From Collinsella aerofaciens (GTDB lineage: Bacteria > Actinomycetota > Coriobacteriia > Coriobacteriales > Coriobacteriaceae), in NCBI RefSeq assembly GCF_018785245.1, contig NZ_WQPL01000033.1, positions 1 through 64,000 on the forward strand: 64,000 nt of DNA. The letters run 5' to 3'. Positions 8,112 to 18,859 of this stretch are shown here, piece by piece. Every line of letters starts with the position of its first letter. Positions within the stretch are counted from its first letter, which is position 1. The notes beneath the pieces are model-generated. The model saw nothing but the letters and a program-made list of their open reading frames with translations, did no database searches and was not told where the DNA came from. Both the position numbers and the translations under genes were made by a program.

Positions 8112-8978
8112 ATGGATTGCCCGGTCACCGCTCGTCCCACCGTTATCGTTATCTCCGACTCGCTCGGTGATACCGCTTGTGAGGTGGTGCTTGCGGCGTC
8201 CGGGCAATTTGATGAAGGGGCTTTTCGCGTTTTACGTCTGCCCAAGGTGACTTCCGTGGAGCAGGTCAAGTCATTTGTGGGGCCGCGCGTCGATGCCGAC
8301 CATCGCGATATTGCCGTGTTTCACACCATTGTCGATCCGGCGCTTCGCGCCCGTGTGCTCGATTACCTGGGTATGCTGCATATCCGTTCGGTCGACCTGA
8401 TCGGCCCGACGCTCGCCGTGCTGTCGTCGCTCATCGGTGTGTCGCCAAAGGGCGTCGCGGGCGTGATTCACAAGACTGATGACCGCTATTTCCATCGTAT
8501 CGAGGCCATGGAGTATTTCGTTGAGCACGATGACGGGCGCGGCTGCGACGATCTGTCGGGTGCCGATATCGTGCTGCTGGGCGTATCGCGTACGTCCAAG
8601 ACGCCGCTGTCGATGTATTTGGCCTATCAGGGCTACAAGGTCGCCAATGTCCCACTGGCGCATGGCATGGAGCCGCCCAAGTCGATTTACGAGGTCGACC
8701 CGATGCGCCTGTTCGGCCTGATTTCGACCGTCGATGTGATTTCCGAAATTCGCGATAGCCGCTTGGGCGATGACTACGCTCGTGCCGTTGCCGGCTCCTA
8801 TGCCGAGCCCGAGAGCGTGCACAGCGAGCTCGAGGAAGCCCGTGCGCTCATGAAGCGCCTAGGCTGCTTTGTGGTGCGTACCGACGGCAAGGCCATCGAG
8901 GAAAGCGCAGCCGAGATCATTAGCCACTTGGAGGAAATCCAAGAAGCCCGTGCCCGCCGCGCCGCCCGTCGAGCCTAA
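8112..8978 (+). CDS. Pyruvate,phosphate dikinase regulatory kinase/phosphotransferase (DUF299)
   Basis: Bifunctional regulator of the PpsR/PDRP family. It uses ADP to phosphorylate, and phosphate to dephosphorylate, the threonine beside the catalytic histidine of PPDK. The 288 residues include the P-loop-like segment LLGVSRTSKTPLSMYLA and the N-terminal VISDSLGDTA. Its presumed target gene ppdK starts 249 bases downstream and keeps the TSH motif this enzyme modifies. A good AAAAGGAG precedes the ATG. The basic, alanine-rich C-terminus is probably a disordered tail. Assignment to PPDK rather than PEP synthase regulation rests on the neighbour. Confidence 0.92.
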   Translation: MDCPVTARPTVIVISDSLGDTACEVVLAASGQFDEGAFRVLRLPKVTSVEQVKSFVGPRVDADHRDIAVFHTIVDPALRARVLDYLGMLHIRSVDLIGPTLAVLSSLIGVSPKGVAGVIHKTDDRYFHRIEAMEYFVEHDDGRGCDDLSGADIVLLGVSRTSKTPLSMYLAYQGYKVANVPLAHGMEPPKSIYEVDPMRLFGLISTVDVISEIRDSRLGDDYARAVAGSYAEPESVHSELEEARALMKRLGCFVVRTDGKAIEESAAEIISHLEEIQEARARRAARRA

Positions 8979-9022
8979 TAGTAGCAGCATTTTGATAAAG
9001 CGATTTAGCAAAAATATCGCAT

Positions 9023-9052
9023 CTGACCTGCACTTTCTTACAGTGGTATATT
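9023..9052 (+). promoter_or_regulatory. Candidate promoter P1 of ppdK
   Basis: CTGACC (9023-9028), an 18-base spacer and TATATT (9047-9052) with an upstream TGG that makes an extended -10. It would give a leader of about 170 nt. A second candidate, TTAAGC-17-TATAGT (9124-9152), lies closer to the gene. Confidence 0.45.
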
Positions 9053-9067
9053 CATAAGGTAACCACC

Positions 9068-9105
9068 TTTACCTACCGTTTACCGCCAGTTTTAGCACGT
9101 TTACC
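9068..9105. promoter_or_regulatory. Phased TTTACC repeats upstream of ppdK
   Basis: Three direct copies of TTTACC at 9068, 9079 and 9100 are spaced 11 and 21 bases apart, one and two helical turns, so all face the same side of the DNA. The variant GTAACC lies at 9059. They follow promoter P1 and precede P2. The array looks like a binding site for a regulator of ppdK; the protein is unknown. Confidence 0.4.
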
Positions 9106-9227
9106 AAACCGCGCATCCTCTGCTTAAGCCCGCTCAAAACCCGCCGTATAGTTCCCTCACGGCCCGCATTTGGCGGGTCGATTCGTTACCACGGTCGTGC
9201 GCGTAAGTGCATGAAAGGGGAAGTATC

Positions 9228-11978
<2,751 letters not shown>

Positions 11979-12016
11979 CGTTTTGGGTTTAGACGCCTAG
12001 CATAGCCCCCTTCATG

Positions 12017-12044
12017 CCGCCCGTCTCATTCGTGAGGCGGGCGG
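12017..12044 (+). terminator. Hairpin after ppdK
   Basis: A 12-bp stem (12017-12028 with 12033-12044, one G-U pair) is capped by a TTCG tetraloop. The following TTATCATG is only weakly T-rich; a stretch TTTTGTCTTTTTG comes 14 bases later. It is probably the 3' end of ppdK mRNA. Confidence 0.6.
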
Positions 12045-12090
12045 TTATCATGTGCGGGTTTTGTCTTTTTGTCTGCGTAAAAAATTGTTC

Positions 12091-12118
12091 TTGCAGCAGA
12101 AACCCGCGCGTGTATACT
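12091..12118 (+). promoter_or_regulatory. Candidate promoter of rplS
   Basis: TTGCAG (12091-12096), a 16-base spacer and TATACT (12113-12118), giving a leader of about 65 nt before rplS. Confidence 0.55.
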
Positions 12119-12187
12119 CGAATACGTTTGTTCAACTACGTGCCGGCCAAGGCGGTACGGCACCTCTAGAAGAGTAAGGAATTGCAC

Positions 12188-12529
12188 ATGGATTACATCC
12201 GCGCAATCGAGCGTCAGCAGATCCGCGAGGACATTCCTCAGGTTCGCGTCGCCGACAACGTCAAGGTTCACTACCGCATTAAGGAAGGCGACCGCGAGCG
12301 TATCCAGGTCTTCCAGGGCGACGTCATCCGCATGGCCGGCGCCGGTGCCCGCGAGACCTTCACCGTCCGCAAGATGTCCTTCGGTGTCGGTGTTGAGCGT
12401 ACCTTCCCGCTTCACAGCCCCAAGATCGCCAAGCTCGAGGTCGTTCGTCATGGTCGCGTCCGTCGCGCCAAGCTGTACTACCTCCGCGACAAGGTGGGCA
12501 AGGCTGCTCGCATCCCCGAGAAGCGCTAA
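12188..12529 (+). CDS. rplS: 50S ribosomal protein L19
   Basis: Large-subunit protein at the subunit interface that takes part in bridge B8. The 113-residue sequence contains the L19 hallmarks [21 protein letters not shown] and [18 protein letters not shown] 12188 lies seven bases behind AAGGA and is preferred to an in-frame TTG six bases earlier. The gene is monocistronic here, flanked by its own promoter and a strong terminator. In many bacteria it belongs to the rpsP-rimM-trmD operon, from which it has been separated here by the gly and ppdK genes. Confidence 0.97.
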   Translation: MDYIRAIERQQIREDIPQVRVADNVKVHYRIKEGDRERIQVFQGDVIRMAGAGARETFTVRKMSFGVGVERTFPLHSPKIAKLEVVRHGRVRRAKLYYLRDKVGKAARIPEKR

Positions 12530-12563
12530 GAAGATCGCAGCGTCTGTCCACTCGTTTGGACAC

Positions 12564-12593
12564 AAGGGTCACCTTCGGGTGGCCCTTCTTTTT
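12564..12593 (+). terminator. Rho-independent terminator of rplS
   Basis: A 10-bp stem AAGGGTCACC/GGTGGCCCTT (12564-12573 with 12578-12587) with a TTCG loop is followed by CTTTTTATC. Confidence 0.9.
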
Positions 12594-12622
12594 ATCTGAT
12601 TTGCATGCAAGGAGGGCCTGGT

Positions 12623-13411
12623 ATGGCCAACATGACGAGCTCGGTTTCGGCATCGCAGGTTGCCGGTGAGTTGGCGAGCGCTACGTTTGAGGAGATTCCC
12701 GCCCTCGTGGAGCATTATCGCGAGGACCCGCGCCAGCAGGTGATCAAGGCTTGCGAACGCGCCCTTAAGCGCCATGCCAAAGAGCTTGCCGAGCGCGAGC
12801 GCGTCAATGACATGTACGAGCTTATGCATGAGCTTGGCGGCGATGGGGTGGTCGTTGGTGTCGATGAGGTGGGTCGCGGATCGGTGGCCGGTCCTTTGAC
12901 GGTATGCGCCGTCTGTCTTCCTATGGAGCCGCGCGTCTGGGGTATCAACGATTCCAAAAAGCTCACGCCCGCGCGCCGCGAGTTGCTCTCAGTGAAGATT
13001 GCCGAGGTGGCGACGGCAATCGGTTTTTGCCATATCGCGCCTGCGGATATCGATGATATGGGCATGGCCCGCGCCATCCGCGCTGCCGTCGCGGGCGCCG
13101 TGGCCGATACGGGGCTCGAGCCCGATTGCGTGCTTATGGACGGTAACCCCTTGGGCGCCGTTCCCAACGAGCGCGACGTGGTGAAGGGCGATGCCAAAAT
13201 CGCCTGCATCGCCGCGGCGTCCATCATGGCCAAGGTCACGCGTGACGAGATGATGGTCGAGTACGATGCCGAGTATCCCGAGTACCATCTGGCCGAATCG
13301 AAGGGCTATGCGAGCCCCGAGCACATCGAGGCCATTCGCAAACATGGTCTTTCTCCGCTGCATCGTGTGAGCTTTTGCGGAAACTTTCTGCAGACTGAGC
13401 GCCTTTTCTAG
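12623..13411 (+). CDS. rnhB: Ribonuclease HII
   Basis: Cleaves RNA in RNA-DNA hybrids and single ribonucleotides in DNA. The catalytic DEVGRGSVAGP motif, with the first acidic pair, lies near residue 93, and the later acidic residue is in LMDGNPLG. A region of about 80 residues precedes the catalytic domain; such N-terminal extensions occur in Gram-positive RNase HII. ATG 12623 is six bases behind GGAGGG. The gene follows the rplS terminator closely, so its promoter must overlap that region or arise by read-through. The C-terminus HRVSFCGNFLQTERLF looks like the usual helical end. Confidence 0.95.
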   Translation: MANMTSSVSASQVAGELASATFEEIPALVEHYREDPRQQVIKACERALKRHAKELAERERVNDMYELMHELGGDGVVVGVDEVGRGSVAGPLTVCAVCLPMEPRVWGINDSKKLTPARRELLSVKIAEVATAIGFCHIAPADIDDMGMARAIRAAVAGAVADTGLEPDCVLMDGNPLGAVPNERDVVKGDAKIACIAAASIMAKVTRDEMMVEYDAEYPEYHLAESKGYASPEHIEAIRKHGLSPLHRVSFCGNFLQTERLF

Positions 13412-13509
13412 GTCAATTGTGGAGACAGGGACCTCTGGGGATTTATAAACCTGCTGGTAGCGGGCCGTATGCAACAGCATTGCTGCGTACGCCCCGTTTT
13501 TTGTCGGCA

Positions 13510-13529
13510 TTTGGTCAGCTTTTGGTTTG
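13510..13529 (+). promoter_or_regulatory. Putative competence-operon motif, copy 1
   Basis: TTTGGTCAGCTTTTGGTTTG, ending 71 bases before the start of yraN and so upstream of yraN-comM-dprA. The identical 20-mer occurs upstream of comEA-comEC (42890-42909), ending 75 bases before that gene. It contains TTTGGT twice, 11 bases apart. No good sigma-A boxes are visible beside it. It may bind an activator or a dedicated sigma factor; function is inferred only from position and identity. Confidence 0.55.
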
Positions 13530-13600
13530 CTTCCGGTACTTACCCGCATGAAAGGTGCCCTCATCATCGGGGCACTGCAGCGTGCGGGAAAGGAGACCCC

Positions 13601-14086
13601 ATGAGTGCCGCAAGCAAAAAGAGCAAGACGCAGCAGCTTAAGGAGCGTTGGGAAAACGGCGAGCTCGACTGCGGGGCGATGACGCCCGAGTTTATCAAGG
13701 GACTCAGTCCTCGCGAGCTGGGCATGCTGGGCGAGCTTATCGCAATCGACTACTTTAACGAGCGCGGCTACACCTTGCTGGAGCAGGGCTATCGTTGCAC
13801 CGAGGGCGAGGCCGACCTGGTGCTGCTCGATGAGCTCGACGATGTCGTTGTGATGGCCGAGGTCAAGACGAGACGCGTCGCCCTGGATTGCACCACGCGG
13901 GTCTTTCCCGAGGAGGCCGTGGATGCCCAAAAGCAACGCCGCTACCGCCGCATCGCAAGCTGCTATCTCATGGAGCATTATCCGCTCAAGGCGATTCGCT
14001 TCGATGCCGTGGCCGTCACCATTCGCGGCGGGCATATCGCCGAGATCGAGCACCAGTACAACGCGTTCGATTGGCAGGTGTCGTGA
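13601..14086 (+). CDS. YraN/UPF0102 family nuclease-like protein
   Basis: A 161-residue protein of the UPF0102 (YraN) family, which has a restriction-endonuclease-like fold. The visible active-site pattern is GEADLVLL followed by MAEVKTRR (acidic residue, then E-x-K). The function of YraN is not settled; it is very often found beside comM and dprA, as here. A hydrophilic extension of about 40 residues precedes the family domain. ATG 13601 follows AAAGGAG. Its TGA overlaps the comM ATG by one base (14086), implying coupled translation. Confidence 0.85.
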   Translation: MSAASKKSKTQQLKERWENGELDCGAMTPEFIKGLSPRELGMLGELIAIDYFNERGYTLLEQGYRCTEGEADLVLLDELDDVVVMAEVKTRRVALDCTTRVFPEEAVDAQKQRRYRRIASCYLMEHYPLKAIRFDAVAVTIRGGHIAEIEHQYNAFDWQVS

Positions 14087-15609
14087 TGGCGTTCGAGACG
14101 TTTGCCGTTCACGCGGCCTGCATCCGCGGCGTCGAGGCGATTCCCGTCACGGTCGAGGTCTCGCTTGCTGGCGGCGTTCCGGGCATTCAGATGCTCGGCA
14201 TCCCGAGTATGGAGGTGATGGAGTCACGTGGTCGTATTCGTTGTGCGATGCGCTCCGCCGGGTTCGAGATCCCACGCTCGGGCATTACGGTCAATCTGGC
14301 GCCCGGCGATATTCGCAAGACCGGAAGTGGTTTTGATCTGCCCATCGCCATCGCTGTTCTAGCGGCCGATGGTCAGATTCCCCGCGACAACCTCGATTGT
14401 TGTCTTATCGCTGGTGAGCTTGGCTTGGACGGTACGGTGCTTCCTGTCAAGGGCGAGGTAGCGTTTCAGCTATTGGCTCGCGACATGGGGCTGTCTTTTA
14501 TCGCCGGCAGGTCCGACCAGCATGTGCCACTCGCGGGCGTGGATTGCGGCTTTATCGATCATTTGTCTCAGCTTGCTCATGGTATGGGCGATGCCGCCCG
14601 GCACTACTTGGATTCCGAGGGCGTCGAGGCGACCTTTGAGCCTGAGCTCGACTATGCCGACGTGCTGGGGCAGGAGGTCGCCAAACGTGGCATGGCGCTT
14701 GCGGCCGCCGGCGAGCTCGGCTTGCTCATGATCGGCTCGCCCGGTTCGGGAAAGACCATGCTTGCGCGGCGCATGACAGGCATCTTGCCCGAACTTTCTC
14801 TCGAGGATCAGCAGGAGGCGCTGTGTATCCATTCGGTCTTGGGCGAGAACATCGATGGACTGCTTGCGGGGCATCGCCCCTTCCGCAGTCCGCATCACAG
14901 TATTTCGACCGCGGGACTTATCGGCGGCGGGCGTCCGGTGCATCCGGGCGAAATTAGCTTGGCTCATGGCGGCGTGCTCTTTTTGGACGAGCTCGCCGAG
15001 TTTCCCACCGGCGTGCTGCAGACGCTGCGTCAGCCCATCGAGCGCGGGTACGTGAGGATCGTGCGCGTTGACGGGGCCTTTACGTTTCCGTCGCGCTTTC
15101 AGCTGCTCGCTGCGAGCAATCCCTGCCCCTGCGGGTTTTTGGGCGATCGCGAAGTGCCGTGTCGCTGCTCGGCGGCGATGGTCGAGCGCTATCGGGGCAA
15201 GTTGCGCGGTCCCTTGGCTGATCGCATCGACATGATGATCGACGTGACCCGCCCCGATCCCCAGGTGATCATTGAGGGCGCGGAGGGTATGTCATCGGCC
15301 GAGCTGCGCGATTACGTCGTGCGTGGGCGCGCCTTTCGCGCCTGGCGTGAATCCCGTATGGACGATGCGGACACCGAGGCCGAGGAAGATGAGTCGCGGT
15401 CCATTGACGGCGTCGTTTCGACCTTTGGGCTTGATGAGGCTGCCGAGAAATGCGTGCTCGGCCTGTCCAAACGCACACATCTCACAGGGCGTGGCATCGT
15501 GCGCCTGGTTCGCATTGCGCGTACGATCGCAGATGTCGCCGAGAGCGAGCAAGTGACGCAGGACCACGTGCTCGAGGCGGCGATGTACCAGGGAAGGAGG
15601 GACCAGTAA
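14086..15609 (+). CDS. comM: ComM / YifB family AAA+ ATPase (Mg-chelatase-like)
   Basis: In transforming bacteria ComM is a hexameric helicase that drives branch migration during integration of incoming DNA. The 507 residues comprise the N-terminal ChlI/LonC-like domain, then Walker A GSPGSGKT (about residues 220-227), Walker B LFLDELAEF, and the Cys-rich NPCPCGFLGDREVPCRC typical of YifB proteins. A C-terminal helical AAA lid follows. The start overlaps yraN by one base and the stop (TAA) overlaps the dprA ATG by one base, so the three are translated as a unit. This supports a role in competence. Confidence 0.93.
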   Translation: MAFETFAVHAACIRGVEAIPVTVEVSLAGGVPGIQMLGIPSMEVMESRGRIRCAMRSAGFEIPRSGITVNLAPGDIRKTGSGFDLPIAIAVLAADGQIPRDNLDCCLIAGELGLDGTVLPVKGEVAFQLLARDMGLSFIAGRSDQHVPLAGVDCGFIDHLSQLAHGMGDAARHYLDSEGVEATFEPELDYADVLGQEVAKRGMALAAAGELGLLMIGSPGSGKTMLARRMTGILPELSLEDQQEALCIHSVLGENIDGLLAGHRPFRSPHHSISTAGLIGGGRPVHPGEISLAHGGVLFLDELAEFPTGVLQTLRQPIERGYVRIVRVDGAFTFPSRFQLLAASNPCPCGFLGDREVPCRCSAAMVERYRGKLRGPLADRIDMMIDVTRPDPQVIIEGAEGMSSAELRDYVVRGRAFRAWRESRMDDADTEAEEDESRSIDGVVSTFGLDEAAEKCVLGLSKRTHLTGRGIVRLVRIARTIADVAESEQVTQDHVLEAAMYQGRRDQ

Positions 15610-16541
15610 TGCCCGAGGGAACCTTCGAGCTGCATCCAGGCGATGCGTTGTATCCCGAGACCGTTTTGGAGCTTTCTGATATACCCCAGACGCTTTATGT
15701 GCGCGGCAACCCCGAGGTGCTTTCGACGCCCGCGCTCTCCATCATCGGCGCGCGCAAGGCCTCGCCGTATGGTCTTGCCGTGGCAGAGCTTGCGGCGAAG
15801 GTGGCGGTTGAGGCGGGAGTGACGGTAGTTTCGGGCGGTGCGGTCGGTTGTGACCAGGCCTCGGGTTGGGCTGCGGTCAACGCCGGCGGCAAACACGTTG
15901 TGGTGCTGGGGACGGGCGCCGACGTGGTCTACCCGCGTTCGAGCGCGGGGCTGATTACGCGCACGCTCGATACGGGCGGCGCGGTCGTGTCGATCTCTCC
16001 GTGGGGCATGGGTCCGCGCAAGTTTGCCTTTCCGCGTCGCAATCGCGTGATCGCGGCCCTGTCGCAAGCCCTCTTTGTATCCGAGGCGGGTATGCCTTCC
16101 GGGACGTTTTCTACAGCCGAGGCTGCTATGGATTTGGGGCGCGAACTTCTTGCCGTGGCGGGGTCGATCCTATCGCCCGAGTCGCGTGGCACGAATTATC
16201 TCATTGCGAACGGTGCCTGCTGCATTGTCGACGAGGAGTCCATCGAGATGGCTATCTCTCGCATATACGGCACCCTGCGCTACTCGCGCCCCGATGCTCC
16301 CGGCATTGCCGACCTGAATCCAACACAGCAGACCGTGATGCATGCGCTCATCGCCTCTCCGCTCAAGGTCGACGACATCGCGGCGCTCGTCTCACTCGAT
16401 GCTGTCGGCGTACTCAAACTCTTGGGTTCGCTTGAACTCGAGGGCCTTATCGAGCGCATGATGGATGGAAGGTATGCGCCCTCCAAGTTTGCCCTTCACG
16501 CCCAGACGCCCTTCGGTCACAATGGAAAACGTGTCAATTAG
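15609..16541 (+). CDS. dprA: DNA-processing protein DprA
   Basis: Loads RecA on single-stranded DNA taken up during transformation and protects it. The Rossmann-like core is complete: IIGARKASPYG, VVSGGAVGCDQAS and the FPRRNRVIAALSQ stretch. A C-terminal winged helix (about residues 235-280, with LKVDDIAALV) follows. At 310 residues it is shorter than usual because the N-terminal SAM-like domain found in many DprA proteins is missing; only about 25 residues precede the core. ATG 15609 overlaps the comM stop. The next gene follows after 14 bases. Confidence 0.94.
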   Translation: MPEGTFELHPGDALYPETVLELSDIPQTLYVRGNPEVLSTPALSIIGARKASPYGLAVAELAAKVAVEAGVTVVSGGAVGCDQASGWAAVNAGGKHVVVLGTGADVVYPRSSAGLITRTLDTGGAVVSISPWGMGPRKFAFPRRNRVIAALSQALFVSEAGMPSGTFSTAEAAMDLGRELLAVAGSILSPESRGTNYLIANGACCIVDEESIEMAISRIYGTLRYSRPDAPGIADLNPTQQTVMHALIASPLKVDDIAALVSLDAVGVLKLLGSLELEGLIERMMDGRYAPSKFALHAQTPFGHNGKRVN

Positions 16542-16555
16542 AAAGGTGTTTGCAG

Positions 16556-17893
16556 ATGCAGTTCGATCAGGTGACGGTTATCGGTGGCGGTCTGGCGGGT
16601 TCGGAATGCGCGATCCACCTGGCAGACCGCGGGTTTGCCGTAAAGCTGTGCGAGATGCGCCCCCAGGTGAGCTCCCCGGCTCACCATACCGATCACCTGG
16701 CAGAGCTCGTCTGCTCCAATTCGTTTAAGTCGACCCGTCCGGATTCCGCGGCTGGTTTGCTGAAGGCCGAGCTTGAGCGCATGGGTTCAGTCCTGCTCGA
16801 CTGCGCCCATCGCGCTGCTGTTCCCGCTGGTGGCGCCCTGGCGGTCGACCGTGTTACATTCTCCGAGCTCGTCGAGGCTGAGGTTGCCGCCCGCCCCAAT
16901 ATCGAGGTCGTTCACGGCGAGGTCACCCAGATCCCCGAGGGCCACGTGGTCATTGCCGCGGGCCCGCTGTGTTCACCGGCGCTGAGCGAAGAGGTTATGA
17001 AGCTCGTCGGTGGCGATGCCCTGGCATTCTTTGATGCGGCGGCGCCGATCGTCGATGCCTCCACGCTCGATATGGACGTGCTGTTCTCGCAGTCGCGCTA
17101 CGAGGAGCAGGGGAGCGGCGACTATCTCAACGCTCCGCTCAACAAGGAGGAGTACGAGGCCTTTATCGAGGCGCTTACCACGGCCGACCGCGTGGTGCTC
17201 AAAGACTTTGAGGGCGGCGATCTGTTCCAAGCCTGCCAGCCTGCCGAGGAAGTTGCGCGCACCGGCAAGGACGCCATTCGCTTTGGCGCCATGAAGCCCG
17301 TCGGCCTCACCGACCCGCGTACCGGACGTCGCCCCTGGGCGGCGATTCAGCTGCGTGCCGAGAACAAGGAGAAGACCGCCTATAACCTGGTGGGCTTCCA
17401 GACCAACTTGACCTTTGGCGAGCAGAAGCGCGTCTTCCATATGGTGCCGGGCCTGGAGAACGCTGAGTTCTTCCGCTACGGTGTCATGCACCGCAATACC
17501 TTTGTCGACGCCCCTCACGTGCTCGATAGCACCTTTGCCGTGCCCGGTACCGGCGTGCGCCTGGCCGGTCAGATCACCGGCACCGAGGGGTACATGGAAG
17601 CCGTGGCGACAGGTCTGCTCGCGGCGCTCAACACCTATGCCGAGGCTATCGGTGCCGCGGGCGTCGAGTTGCCGCGTGTGGGCGCCCTGGGTGCGCTCGT
17701 GGGCTATGCGACCGATCCTGCCACCGTGGGCTATCAGCCTATGCATGTCAACTTTGGCCTGGTGCCGCCACTCGAGGATGGTAAGCGCCGCAGCAAACGC
17801 GACCGCTATCAGGCTTATGCGGATCGCGCCCTCGAGGCCCTTGATGCCTACTTGGCCACGCGCTCCGACTTGTTTGGAGGCGACCGGTCATAG
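16556..17893 (+). CDS. trmFO: tRNA m5U54 methyltransferase TrmFO
   Basis: Folate- and FAD-dependent enzyme (GidA-related) that makes ribothymidine at position 54 of tRNA. The FAD-binding GGGLAGSECA lies at the N-terminus (about residues 10-19). The TrmFO-specific Cys is in ELVCSNSFKS, and a conserved C-terminal block has GALVGYATDP. Length 445 is typical. ATG 16556 lies behind AAAGGTG. The GGAGG near its end is placed to initiate the following xerC. The dprA-trmFO-xerC order is common in Gram-positive bacteria. Confidence 0.96.
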   Translation: MQFDQVTVIGGGLAGSECAIHLADRGFAVKLCEMRPQVSSPAHHTDHLAELVCSNSFKSTRPDSAAGLLKAELERMGSVLLDCAHRAAVPAGGALAVDRVTFSELVEAEVAARPNIEVVHGEVTQIPEGHVVIAAGPLCSPALSEEVMKLVGGDALAFFDAAAPIVDASTLDMDVLFSQSRYEEQGSGDYLNAPLNKEEYEAFIEALTTADRVVLKDFEGGDLFQACQPAEEVARTGKDAIRFGAMKPVGLTDPRTGRRPWAAIQLRAENKEKTAYNLVGFQTNLTFGEQKRVFHMVPGLENAEFFRYGVMHRNTFVDAPHVLDSTFAVPGTGVRLAGQITGTEGYMEAVATGLLAALNTYAEAIGAAGVELPRVGALGALVGYATDPATVGYQPMHVNFGLVPPLEDGKRRSKRDRYQAYADRALEALDAYLATRSDLFGGDRS

Positions 17894-18810
17894 CCTTTGA
17901 CCTGTACGATGCCGTCGACTCGTTTATCGCCTATATCGCACGTGTTGAGGGACTTTCTCCCAACACGGTGACGGCCTATGGCTCGAGGCTAGAGCGCTTT
18001 GCTGTCTGGTGCGAGCGCGAGAATATTGATGCTTTCGCTGCCGACGTGCGCACCATTCGTCGCTATCTTGCCGAGCTTTCGCGTGAGCAGGTGGCTCCCC
18101 GAACGCTTGCGGCGCACCTGTCGGCTATTCGATCTCTCTATCGCTGGATGGCTGCCGAGGGGATTGTCGAGGGCGATGCGGTCTCGGCGATCGCATCGCC
18201 CAAGCTGCCACGTGACCTGCCGGGCGTCCTTACGACCCAGCAGGTTGAGGCGCTGCTCAAGACGCCTGATACCTCGACGCCCGCGGGACTGCGCGATGCG
18301 GCGATGCTTGAGTTGCTCTATGCCTCCGGCGCGCGAATCTCGGAGCTCGCGGCGCTCAACGTGGAGTCTATTGGTTGGTCCGAGCGAACGCTGCGACTTT
18401 GGGGCAAGGGGAGCAAGGAGCGTATCGTCCCTCTGTATCGTCGCGCACTCGAGGCGACGCGTCTCTATATTGAGGAGGGGAGGCCGGAGTTGCTCGCTCA
18501 GGCAAAGCGCCGTGACCCCGCTACCGGGCCGCATCCGCTGCTTATATCGGCGCGCGGCAATCGCATGAGTGCCGCCATGCTCAGGCGGCGGTTCCATACG
18601 CTGGCGACGCTCGCCGGCATTCCGGCCGACATTGCCCCGCATGCGATGCGCCATACCTTTGCGACCGATTTGCTCGAGGGCGGTGCGGACCTGCGCTCGG
18701 TTCAAGAGCTGCTAGGTCATGCGAGCCTGTCCACGACGCAGATCTACACGCATCTCACACCCGATCGGCTTAAGCGGGCTGTGGCTCAAGCCCATCCCCG
18801 CGGCGAATAG
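17890..18810 (+). CDS. xerC: Tyrosine recombinase XerC
   Basis: Site-specific recombinase that resolves chromosome dimers at dif. All catalytic residues are present: Arg in GARISEL, Lys in GKGSKERIVP, HAMRH, LGHAS and the nucleophilic Tyr in IYTHLT. The start is unusual. The N-terminal core-binding domain (DLYDAVDSFIAYIARVEGLSP) is clearly encoded upstream of the first in-frame GTG at 17968, yet no ATG, GTG or TTG precedes it. An ATA at 17890 lies nine bases behind GGAGG and overlaps the trmFO stop, giving a normal 306 residues. I take it as a probable non-AUG start; a sequencing error or start at 17968 (280 residues) are alternatives. Confidence 0.8.
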   Translation: MAFDLYDAVDSFIAYIARVEGLSPNTVTAYGSRLERFAVWCERENIDAFAADVRTIRRYLAELSREQVAPRTLAAHLSAIRSLYRWMAAEGIVEGDAVSAIASPKLPRDLPGVLTTQQVEALLKTPDTSTPAGLRDAAMLELLYASGARISELAALNVESIGWSERTLRLWGKGSKERIVPLYRRALEATRLYIEEGRPELLAQAKRRDPATGPHPLLISARGNRMSAAMLRRRFHTLATLAGIPADIAPHAMRHTFATDLLEGGADLRSVQELLGHASLSTTQIYTHLTPDRLKRAVAQAHPRGE

Positions 18811-18859
18811 TGGCTGGGACGTCCCGCGCCGCACTCAGGTGTGTGGTTTTGATTGCGGG

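Noticed and set aside
5561-8269. 902-codon minus-strand frame opposite glyQ/glyS
   Set aside because: Antisense shadow of GC-rich codon bias; the plus strand encodes clear glycyl-tRNA synthetase motifs.
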